Shown here: one piece after another, positions 53,640 through 61,975 of the stretch
Layout of the letters: each line of letters begins with the position of its first letter
How positions within the stretch are numbered: position 1 is the first letter of the stretch
Origin: Tetrapisispora phaffii CBS 4417
Lineage: Eukaryota > Ascomycota > Saccharomycetes > Saccharomycetales > Saccharomycetaceae
Length of the DNA: 64,000 nt
Reading direction: 5' to 3'
Assembly (NCBI RefSeq): GCF_000236905.1
Contig: NC_016532.1
Location: 1 to 64,000 of the forward strand
The notes under the pieces: generated by a model
Told to the model about the DNA's origin: nothing
Seen by the model: only the letters and a program-made list of their open reading frames with translations
The model's database searches: none
Position numbers and translations under genes: made by a program

Positions 53640-54773
53640 TTATTTCTTTCCATTTAAATTCTCTTCATATACAGTGGTATTAAGAAGTGAATAAAACAAG
53701 TCTTTTAATATTGGAATATTTGACATTGAATCGCTATTCACATTTTCTTTCATTTGTCTCACTCTTGGATCATTCATAACATTATCAAATTGTTGTTTCG
53801 CTTGAGGATTTGAAGCAAGTAATTGTTCTACAACTTCTTTAAATAATGGATTAGACATAATGATATTTAGATTGTTCCCAGCCATATTTAATATATCATT
53901 TAAAGTTACCTTACGTTTAGGGCCATCATTTACAGAATTTCCACTTCCCTCCTTACCTGTGGATTTTGTAATTTGCATAAAAAATAATTCTTGTACTTTC
54001 TCCTTTGCCTTTTCATAGTCAGCATCCATTTGTTTGGTAATTTCATCCCCTTTGTTGTTTTCTTGAGCTATTTCAATCATCCTTTTAAAAGCAGCTAAAG
54101 AACCTTCATAGTCACCAATCTCATATTTTGCTAAGCCAAGTCTATAATAAGCTTTGAAATTTGTTGGATGGATTTTTGAATCTATCTCAATAGACTTATT
54201 TGCATCAATTATAGCGTGATCAAAATTATTTGCTTTGATATAAGCAAGTGCTCTATTATTATAGTAATTAAAATTTGTTGGATATAATTTTATAGCGTCA
54301 GAATATGAACCGATGGCTTTTGAATATTGCTTTGCTTTCATTTCTTCATTACCTTTTTCTTTTAACTTTTCAGCTTTTTTCATATCATCATTAGAAACTT
54401 TAGTTTCTTTAGTTTCTTCAATATCTTCAATTACTTTTACAGGGACATTGATATCGTCTTTATTTCTGCTTAAATCATTATAAGCATTTATCTTATCCTT
54501 TGTTTGAACAGAAACATTTATCGTAGTATTTTTTTTATCTAAATTTAATGCAGATCTCTTACCATTTGGTAAATATGTTAGTAAATCATTACTTCTATAA
54601 GCAGTTTTCAAAATATTACTAATTAAATCTTTATCAACATCAAACACATCAGCAATACAATCAATAGCAACATTTAAAGAATCGACATTATCTTGATTTA
54701 ATTTACCAGAAGTTATGCATTTGTTAAAATAGTCCACGATAATGGAAGCAATTTCCTGATCTGTCGTATTCAT
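53640..54773 (-). CDS. SGT2: Co-chaperone Sgt2 of the GET pathway
   Basis: TPR co-chaperone that hands tail-anchored proteins to Get4/5-Get3 and binds Hsp70/90. The 377-residue product (346 in S. cerevisiae) has an N-terminal dimerisation domain (IASIIVDYFNKCI...VDSLNVAIDCIADVF) that binds Get5. A charged linker follows, then three TPRs at about 133-240 (AEKLKEKGNEEMKAKQYSKA, YNNRALAYIKANNFDHAI, AYYRLGLAKYEIGDYEGSLA). The C-terminal client-binding region NIIMSNPLFKEVVEQLLASN is normally Met/Gln-rich and is less so here. A TTCCAGAA half heat-shock element at 55104-55111 lies 330 bp upstream. Confidence 0.95.
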   Translation of the reverse strand: MNTTDQEIASIIVDYFNKCITSGKLNQDNVDSLNVAIDCIADVFDVDKDLISNILKTAYRSNDLLTYLPNGKRSALNLDKKNTTINVSVQTKDKINAYNDLSRNKDDINVPVKVIEDIEETKETKVSNDDMKKAEKLKEKGNEEMKAKQYSKAIGSYSDAIKLYPTNFNYYNNRALAYIKANNFDHAIIDANKSIEIDSKIHPTNFKAYYRLGLAKYEIGDYEGSLAAFKRMIEIAQENNKGDEITKQMDADYEKAKEKVQELFFMQITKSTGKEGSGNSVNDGPKRKVTLNDILNMAGNNLNIIMSNPLFKEVVEQLLASNPQAKQQFDNVMNDPRVRQMKENVNSDSMSNIPILKDLFYSLLNTTVYEENLNGKK

Positions 54774-55172
54774 TATGACTTGTGTCTTTAATAATATGAA
54801 TGTTTTAATGTATTTTAATGTATATTATATCCTTTAGTCTCTTTTAACCTCTCAATTTTTTCAGCGATCCTAAAATTAATTGATATCTATTAGCCTATTC
54901 TTAATTAGTTCAATACTTTAAGGAAAACGTTCTAAAGTATGTATATAATTATGATTTAGTTTTTATATTTTGAAAGAATAAGATGAGTTAATAAAAATAA
55001 GAAAACAAATTCTATTTATATTTGATGGGGCATCATCGTAACATTATTATTTCTTCTTGATGTTATATCTCTCTATCTTCTAGAATATTCAAATCCGAAA
55101 AAGTTCCAGAACGGATAAGCCATTTTTATAAAAGAAAAGGGCGTAGAAAAAAGAACTTATCCAAAAAAAAAT
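54774..55172. other. SGT2 promoter and tRNA-Arg 3' flank
   Basis: About 400 bp, AT-rich. An A-run at 55163-55171 (T-run on the tRNA strand) is the Pol III terminator of tRNA-Arg. Confidence 0.6.
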
Positions 55173-55245
55173 CTTCCCCGCCAGGACTCGAACCTGGAAT
55201 CTTCTGGTTCGTAGCCAGACGCCGTGACCATTGGGCCACGAGGAA
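55173..55245 (-). tRNA. tRNA-Arg (anticodon ACG)
   Basis: The 73-nt minus-strand gene has acceptor TTCCTCG paired with CGGGGAA and discriminator G. The anticodon stem-loop is TCTGGCTACGAACCAGA with ACG, and the T arm is CCAGGTTCGAGTCCTGG. There is no intron. Nearly identical to S. cerevisiae tR(ACG). Confidence 0.96.
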
Positions 55246-55777
55246 CAAGATTTTGAGAACCATTGAAATATGAACTATAATTAACACATTGCATATGAGT
55301 CAGGGAAGGGCTGTATGCTAGAACTATGGGCTCTACTATTGTAGTAAATTGTAAGTACTGATTGTGCTATATTTTAAATGTATGTAACCTATCTAAAGCT
55401 TAAAAATGAAGACTCCATGTTTTTTCGCCTAATTGATCACATTTAAATTTTTGTTTTTTCATTGTAACTTTAATTAAAATGTTATTTTATGAACAATATA
55501 ACATTAAGAAATAAATATAAATAATTAATAACTTCAATAAACAAACTAATTAACTATGAAACGTTTAATATAAACTAGTTTTTATGGCATAAACTACTTA
55601 TAATGTTATCTATTTACAAATCTGGCATAAAAGTAATTTTTGTGCAGAAATGTCCTCTGAGTAAATAAATTGAATAATAGAAAATAATAACATGATGCTA
55701 CTGACGTACAGCAGCGCTTATAATTAAACATCTAACTTAACAACAGTTAATTTTATCGATGCTAACCTATATGAGAA
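55246..55777. other. tRNA-Arg upstream flank
   Basis: 532 bp, very AT-rich (13% GC by count at 55501-55560). No LTR found. Confidence 0.6.
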
Positions 55778-56689
55778 TTATTTATGGTTAGCGGCTTGAC
55801 TTTCATCGATACCATTCCTGATCGAAGATCTCCAATTTAAAGCTCTTTCAAAACCACCAGTATAAGATTCGTAATTATGGAAGACTTTTACTAATTTTTC
55901 TACTGTTTCCTCAACGAATGGACCATGTTGTACAGTTTCTTGACGTAAAATTTGCCCGCCAATTATTGCAAATTCTGTGTCATCAGATCCTACAATACCT
56001 TGGACGTTATCACCATCTGTATTAAAGAAAATAGAGGAATGCTGTGGAAATACTTCATTCCCTATAGCAACTGACCCTTTAACAATATATAAAAAGACAT
56101 TATAATCTCTAGAAAAATCTTGAGTGAATGCACTCCCTTTTTTTCTAGCCTTATAAACGTAGAAATCCACAGGTGTGTACGCCAAGTCCTTGACAGACTC
56201 AATCCCATAAGACTTTCCACTAATGACTTCAATCTCCAAATTTTCATCTGGTTTAGCAATTGGAATATTTTCTTTATGTAAATCTCTGTACCTTGGTTCT
56301 GTATTTTTCAAATTTGTCGGTAGATCAACCCATAATTGCAATCCATCTAGTATTTCACCGTTCTCCATAAGAACTGGCATCTCTGAATGGCAAACTGCTT
56401 TGCCAGCTGTCATAAATTGTAGATCACCTGGTCTTAAAATACCTTTACTTCCCGTGAAATCTTCATGGGCAACCATACCTTTACGAACATATGTAATAGT
56501 TTCTTGACCATGATGTGGATGGTCGGGGAAACCAGCAGGTGGGATCACATTAAAATGATCTAACATTAAAAATGGAGAGAACTTCCTCATTTTTGCTGTA
56601 CCAATTGATCTTCTAACTCTTGCACCGACACCTTCGGCTTGCTCTTGAGCAATGAAGTGTTTCAAAATTGAACGAGTATTTTGCGACAT
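55778..56689 (-). CDS. Pirin family cupin protein
   Basis: An iron-binding bicupin. Family members act as redox-sensing transcriptional cofactors or quercetin dioxygenases; the role here is unknown. The 303-residue product has the pirin core LMLDHFNVIPPAGFPDHPHH with iron ligands His57 and His59, then His101 and Glu103 (CHSEMP), the same four ligands as human pirin. YVRKGMVAHEDFTGSKG and LQLWVDLP follow, then the C-terminal cupin with FGGQ-like AIIGGQILRQETVQHGPFV. The length is typical (about 290-300). It lies between tRNA-Arg and the candidate centromere, a place where S. cerevisiae has no pirin gene that I know of. Confidence 0.93.
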   Translation of the reverse strand: MSQNTRSILKHFIAQEQAEGVGARVRRSIGTAKMRKFSPFLMLDHFNVIPPAGFPDHPHHGQETITYVRKGMVAHEDFTGSKGILRPGDLQFMTAGKAVCHSEMPVLMENGEILDGLQLWVDLPTNLKNTEPRYRDLHKENIPIAKPDENLEIEVISGKSYGIESVKDLAYTPVDFYVYKARKKGSAFTQDFSRDYNVFLYIVKGSVAIGNEVFPQHSSIFFNTDGDNVQGIVGSDDTEFAIIGGQILRQETVQHGPFVEETVEKLVKVFHNYESYTGGFERALNWRSSIRNGIDESQAANHK

Positions 56690-57783
56690 TTATAATCTAA
56701 TTCTTTAGTTTTGTTATAGGACTTAAGTATTAATATAGAACTTAAGTTTTGTTTACTGTTCCGATTATCCAGGATTGAATAATTCTGAATTATTTCATTT
56801 AAAGATAATGTACTTTTTCTTACCCTTTTTATATCAATTTCATTTCATTAATTAACTATAAATTTAAAATAATGTTTACTAATATGCAATAAATAACACT
56901 TTAGTAATTCATTGGTAATGTTAAAGTAAATTCTCGTAATAGAGTTTTCAGGTACGTTCATACCCTTTATTAACGTATTCATGGGTACTGAAATTCTTAC
57001 TCATGATTCTCCATTATAATTCGAATCAATTTTATTACTAACGTCTTAGTAAATCCTGATACCAGAATTGTAAAAAATTACTAAATATTTTTCACAAATC
57101 CGCGCCGCGATAATAGTAATCGTTAACAAAGCCTAAAGTAGATATTATTTCTAGACAAATATTATTGTTTTAGATTAATCACATGCCAAAAACTTTCGTA
57201 AATAAAATTTTTAAATAAAAATTAAATATAATTTTTTCTGCAATATTTTAAAATAAATAATTTCTAGAAAAAAGTTATTTAAGATTGATATAATATTTTA
57301 TAATTGATAAAACATATTGTTTCCGAACCTACAATATAGAGTCAGATAATTTATTAGCAATATATAACTTTTCAATTAACTAACCATTTTTTCAATTCAA
57401 GTAATACTTAATACTTGCTATAAGATTATAATTATCTGATTATATTTAATCATAAACATAAAATTAGTGATGATTCGTGTTTTTATTATTTTATAGTAAA
57501 TGTCTGTATTTCTATAAGCTGAATCATTGATTTCATGTTAACAAACGAGATTCCATTTTGATAATTAAGAAAATTATTGAGGAAAGTGCGCGAAATCGTC
57601 AACAGAAAGTACTAATAGGTAACATTGATAATAAAATTAAGATCCTGTTTAATGTGATATTTAAAGGTGCACTTTAGTATTTTAATTCATCAAAGGGCAG
57701 TTACTTAGTCAATTTCAATTACTACAATTATCTCACAGATTCTTGGCTATTGTGTTAATTAAATATAACCAAATTATAGAGTA
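56690..57783. other. 1.1-kb extremely AT-rich region between divergent pirin and IZH2 genes
   Basis: No frame of note. Contains the candidate point centromere at 57178-57330. Confidence 0.7.
57178..57330 (+). other. Candidate point centromere (CDEI-CDEII-CDEIII)
   Basis: ATCACATG at 57178-57185 fits the CDEI consensus RTCACRTG. The next 125 bases contain only 14 G/C (89% AT), as in CDEII. They lead to TTTCCGAA at 57320-57327, the CDEIII core that CBF3 contacts. CDEI-to-CDEIII spacing is about 134 bp, longer than S. cerevisiae (78-86 bp) but shorter than K. lactis (about 160 bp). The left half of CDEIII (AACATATTG) matches TGTWTATGN poorly. Context supports it: SGT2, DNL4 and PRB1/YSP3 homologues on one side and IZH2 on the other flank CEN15 in S. 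cerevisiae. By eye I found no comparable CDEI-CDEIII pair elsewhere in the window. Confidence 0.6.
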
Positions 57784-58767
57784 ATGACAAGTAGCTCTAG
57801 GTTACAAAAACGCAATGGCGAAACTATAGTTTCATCTTCTGCTGTTACAGAGGAGGAATATACTATTGCCAATGATGGAGTCAAGAGTAATAAGAAATTA
57901 GTGAAAATTATTGGGAGGTTTACAAGACAGTTAATTACAATTACGCACTGGGACGACTTACCTGATTGGCAAAAGGATAATGAGCATATTCATGAAGGTT
58001 ATGTTAAGGAAACGAACAGTTTTATAAATTGTTTCGAGAGTTTATTTTTTTTACATAATGAATCAGTGAATATTTATTCTCATATGGTTCCAGGATTGTG
58101 TGCATTATTTATGTTATTAATTGATATTAATATAATTAAAAAATTTCCAACTACTACATTCGTAGATTACTTTATGATTGACTTATTTTTAGCTGGTGCA
58201 TTTTCTTGTTTGATATTAAGTAGTGCGTTTCATACATTGAAATCACATTCACTCTTTGTCGCAATTTATGGAAATAAATTAGATTACCTAGGGATAGTTA
58301 TTTTAATTGTGACATCGATGATTAGTATTTTGTACTATGGTTTTTATGATACACCATATTTCTTTCATTTGTTTTCTACAATTACTATATTATTTGGAAT
58401 AGCTTGTGGAACAGTGTCATTAGCGAATAAATTTCGTTCAAGAGAATGGAGACCATACAGAGCAACCTTATTCGTATGCTTTGGATTGTCTGCTGTTTTT
58501 CCAGTCCTCACAGGAATATGGTATTATGGATTGGAAGATACATTTAAAAGGATTCAATTAAAATGGATTGTAACAGAAGGATTCTTTTACATTTTTGGTG
58601 CATTTTTATACGCAATGAGATACCCTGAAAGAATATGCCCAGGTGCATTTGATCTTTGGGGCCACTCACACCAGATCTTCCATGTATTTGTTGTTATCGC
58701 AGCATATAGTCACTTCCATGGGTTATTATCAGCATATGAGTACGCTCATGAAATGTTAATTAAGTAG
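57784..58767 (+). CDS. IZH2: PAQR-type seven-span membrane protein, IZH2-like
   Basis: A progestin/adiponectin-receptor family protein, linked in yeast to zinc and lipid homeostasis. The 327-residue product (317 for S. cerevisiae Izh2) has a cytosolic N tail with THWDDLPDWQKDNEHI and then ESLFFLHNESVNIYSHM. Seven membrane spans follow, with the zinc-site residues of the family: SSAFHTL in span 2 and WGHSHQIFHVFVVIAAYSH at the C terminus. IZH1 and IZH4 are related. The choice of IZH2 rests on its position next to a CEN15-like neighbourhood (YOL002C). Confidence 0.85.
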   Translation: MTSSSRLQKRNGETIVSSSAVTEEEYTIANDGVKSNKKLVKIIGRFTRQLITITHWDDLPDWQKDNEHIHEGYVKETNSFINCFESLFFLHNESVNIYSHMVPGLCALFMLLIDINIIKKFPTTTFVDYFMIDLFLAGAFSCLILSSAFHTLKSHSLFVAIYGNKLDYLGIVILIVTSMISILYYGFYDTPYFFHLFSTITILFGIACGTVSLANKFRSREWRPYRATLFVCFGLSAVFPVLTGIWYYGLEDTFKRIQLKWIVTEGFFYIFGAFLYAMRYPERICPGAFDLWGHSHQIFHVFVVIAAYSHFHGLLSAYEYAHEMLIK

Positions 58768-59376
58768 ATATATATATTTTATATATTCACACTATGGATG
58801 CCATTTTTTTCTTAATGGAGAACTATCTTGGATGATATAAGATTCAAGATAGGCTACAAGCACTGATGATTGCGGTGATACCAAATGATTTCAATAACAT
58901 AAATAATCCATTATAATACATTGTAGATATGGCGTCTTGACTTAAAATACCTTTATTCATTGAATAACTTCAGCTAAGCACAAAACTAGGCTAGTATTAA
59001 TTCAGGGTTATTGTAATTTTCTTAACCTAATTTTACACTATATAGTACCCTATCGAAGCTTTCGTGTCAACCCGATGATTATTGTTTTTTTACTTTTGTA
59101 AATTTATTTTTAATTAATTTCACAATTGTACACATGTATATATATATACTTATATATAAAGATGAAGATCTAACATTTTTGAATTAGCATTTATTAATAT
59201 TTTGACGATAAAAGAGAACTGAGCATCATTAAGTTATCCAGATTTTTACCCTAAGAAACTATATATTTACCGTGTGCTGGCTCTTTAGTACCAGGATAGA
59301 ATTTATCACATAATTTTCAAATTAAGTTATTAACGATTACGATTTTTAAAAAATATCAACAATAACAAAGTTTGTT
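58768..59376. other. IZH2-MPS1 spacer
   Basis: 609 bp, AT-rich, with a (TA)n run near 59136-59157. Holds the IZH2 terminator and MPS1 promoter. Confidence 0.6.
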
Positions 59377-61701
59377 ATGGTGTTGAATGATAATACTAGA
59401 TTTTCGAAGTCAGGGGGAATTCGAAATGATACTATACAGACTTATAATAATGATTCCGATTCAGATGAAAAGTTAACAGTGTTACCAAAGTTAAGTAACT
59501 TTGGATCCGCATTAATATCAGAAAAGAATGAGAATATAACAAGAAATTCATTAACCAACTCTAGCATATCTATGAGTAGTAACTATAATCAAATTAATAC
59601 TCTTACGAAGAATAATGAAATTGGAACTATAAATTCTAATTTTAATAACGGTCAGATAGCGTCACCGAAATTCAAAGGAATTAAAAATCTTATAGATCAA
59701 GAAATGACTGTTAAACATAATGAGAGAAGAAAAGGAAGAAGAATCTTTAGGAAAATAGAATTAAATTCCTTGGGTAAGGCCAAGAGAACAAATTTAGATT
59801 ACACAATAGCACCATCCCATATGACAGAAGTTAATTATGATCAATATCAAGAGAACGACCACAAAACATTCGAAAGTATGAATGACATGGAAAATGACAT
59901 ACCGAAATATAAGACAACAACTGATAGTATACTAAGTAATAATAAATCAACAGATAATTTAGCAGGTAAAAACTCAAAAAATCATGTCACTACTCCATCA
60001 TCCTCTTTTGGTTCTACGTTATATTCATCAACTACTAATCCCTTCACAGATTCCAATACATATAATCATTCAAATACAAGCCTACCAAATACAATGATAG
60101 ATTATAATTTGATTGAAATAGGAGACTTGAATCCTTTCCAGGTTTTAAAAAAATACAATTTACCATCCACTGAGTTAGCAACTATCTCAAAATTATATTT
60201 TGAAAAACAAAAAGAAGAGAATAGAAAAAATATAATGAAAAAAAGATCTGTTTCGAAGGAGGGTTTCATGACATCAATTTCATCCAATTCAGTATCATCT
60301 AAGATTTCTCGTCAAAGTTCATTCCATACAACAACTAATAATCGTCATAGTTCAATGGTATCCAAACAAGATACTAATGCCATTTTAATGAATACAACTT
60401 CTACTCGTTCAGATGAAAAAGTCATGAAACCACTTAATGAATATGAACCTGACAGAAAGGTTTTGGCATCAATAGACATAAATAAAAATATTAATGTCAA
60501 TGCCATTGAGAAAAAAAGACCTGTTGAACATCAATATTCTTATGAAAAATCCAAAATACATATCTCTGAATCAAGAGAATCCCAAAGTTCAACTGTTGAA
60601 AAACCTCACACTTTTCAGGATAACAAAGAAGGACAAAAAATAGTTAAAAAGGTTGAAATTGTAGAGCCTCCAACATCAATGACGAATAGGAAATCTTCTA
60701 AGAGTATTGTTTCAGTTAATGACATAGAATATGAAAGAATTGAACTACTCGGAAGGGGTGGTTCATCTAAGGTATACAAGGTTAAGAATACAAACAACAA
60801 TAGAGTATATGCATTAAAGAGGGTTGTATTTGATGAATTCGATGATACTAGTGTTGATGCATTCAAAGGGGAAATTGAGTTATTAAAAAAGCTTGAAAAT
60901 GAAAAAAGAGTAGTTAAATTGATTCAATATCAAATGGATAATGGTGTATTATATTTGGTAATGGAATGTGGTGATCATGATTTATCCCAAATTCTTAACC
61001 AGAGAGCTAATATGCCATTAGATGTTGATTTTATTCGTTATTACTCTCGAGAAATGTTAAAATGTGTCAAAGTGGTTCACGATGCAGGCATCGTCCACTC
61101 TGATCTTAAACCAGCTAATTTTGTTTTAGTGAAAGGTATACTAAAAATTATTGATTTTGGTATTGCCAACGCTGTACCTGACCATACCGTGAACATTTAT
61201 CGTGATACACAGATTGGGACACCAAATTACATGGCACCTGAAGCGTTAGTGGCTTTGAACGAAGTTAGTAACGTTGAAAAAAAGAATAGATGGAGAGTAG
61301 GGAAACCATCAGATATTTGGTCATGTGGATGTATCATGTACCAAATGTTTTATGGTAGGCCACCATACGGTGCATTTCAGAATCAAAACAGATTATTAGC
61401 CATAATGAATCCTGAAGTTAAAATAGTATTTTCAGAAAAAACTTCTAAGAATGAAAGGGTACCAAAGTCTGCTCTTGATACGATGAAGGCATGCTTGATA
61501 AGGAGCCCAGAGAAAAGGTGGACTGCAGATGAGATCTTAGATGCATCTTTCCTGAACCCTGTTTTAGTCACTCCTTATATAGTACGTGATTTAATCCGAA
61601 ATGCCGTATATTATGGTTCTGATCAAGGACAAGTATCGGAAGATAAAATAACGGAACTCGCAGATGATGTTCTTAATCGATTAGCGGACTTTAGATTGTA
61701 A
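59377..61701 (+). CDS. MPS1: Dual-specificity kinase Mps1
   Basis: Essential kinase for spindle-pole-body duplication and the spindle assembly checkpoint (phosphorylates Spc105 MELT motifs). The 774-residue product (764 in S. cerevisiae) has a disordered Asn/Ser-rich N-terminal region. It includes the conserved LIEIGDLNPFQVLKKYNLPS segment near residue 245. The kinase domain spans about 450-735: ELLGRGGSSKVYKV (Gly loop), ALKRVVFDEF (VAIK Lys), HSDLKPANFVLVKG (catalytic loop, HSD as is usual for Mps1), IDFGIANAVPD (DFG) and GTPNYMAPEAL (APE). The C-terminal tail ends LADFRL. Confidence 0.96.
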   Translation: MVLNDNTRFSKSGGIRNDTIQTYNNDSDSDEKLTVLPKLSNFGSALISEKNENITRNSLTNSSISMSSNYNQINTLTKNNEIGTINSNFNNGQIASPKFKGIKNLIDQEMTVKHNERRKGRRIFRKIELNSLGKAKRTNLDYTIAPSHMTEVNYDQYQENDHKTFESMNDMENDIPKYKTTTDSILSNNKSTDNLAGKNSKNHVTTPSSSFGSTLYSSTTNPFTDSNTYNHSNTSLPNTMIDYNLIEIGDLNPFQVLKKYNLPSTELATISKLYFEKQKEENRKNIMKKRSVSKEGFMTSISSNSVSSKISRQSSFHTTTNNRHSSMVSKQDTNAILMNTTSTRSDEKVMKPLNEYEPDRKVLASIDINKNINVNAIEKKRPVEHQYSYEKSKIHISESRESQSSTVEKPHTFQDNKEGQKIVKKVEIVEPPTSMTNRKSSKSIVSVNDIEYERIELLGRGGSSKVYKVKNTNNNRVYALKRVVFDEFDDTSVDAFKGEIELLKKLENEKRVVKLIQYQMDNGVLYLVMECGDHDLSQILNQRANMPLDVDFIRYYSREMLKCVKVVHDAGIVHSDLKPANFVLVKGILKIIDFGIANAVPDHTVNIYRDTQIGTPNYMAPEALVALNEVSNVEKKNRWRVGKPSDIWSCGCIMYQMFYGRPPYGAFQNQNRLLAIMNPEVKIVFSEKTSKNERVPKSALDTMKACLIRSPEKRWTADEILDASFLNPVLVTPYIVRDLIRNAVYYGSDQGQVSEDKITELADDVLNRLADFRL

Positions 61702-61975
61702 TAGTTAGGTATTTTGAGTAACTTATCTAGAGATACATATATACTTACAAACATTTATTAATAAAAAACTTAATGCATTTTCAATCTAAATTTAGAAGAA
61801 TTCCAAGCTTAAAACATTTTAAGTGTTAATAAACTTAATTTTTTAGCTGAAACGTCGTTCATACATTCTATTCTTATCGCGGATTTAATTAACAATAGAT
61901 TTCATTATTCTATTATTAGATATTGTACAAAATTATAGATATTAAAATTATGAATTTACTTATAGCTTGACGTTA

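Noticed and set aside
55091..55100. Second possible CDEIII core (AATCCGAAA)
   Set aside because: It lacks the TTWCCGAA core and has no CDEI plus AT-rich CDEII at a fitting distance; it lies in the SGT2 promoter.
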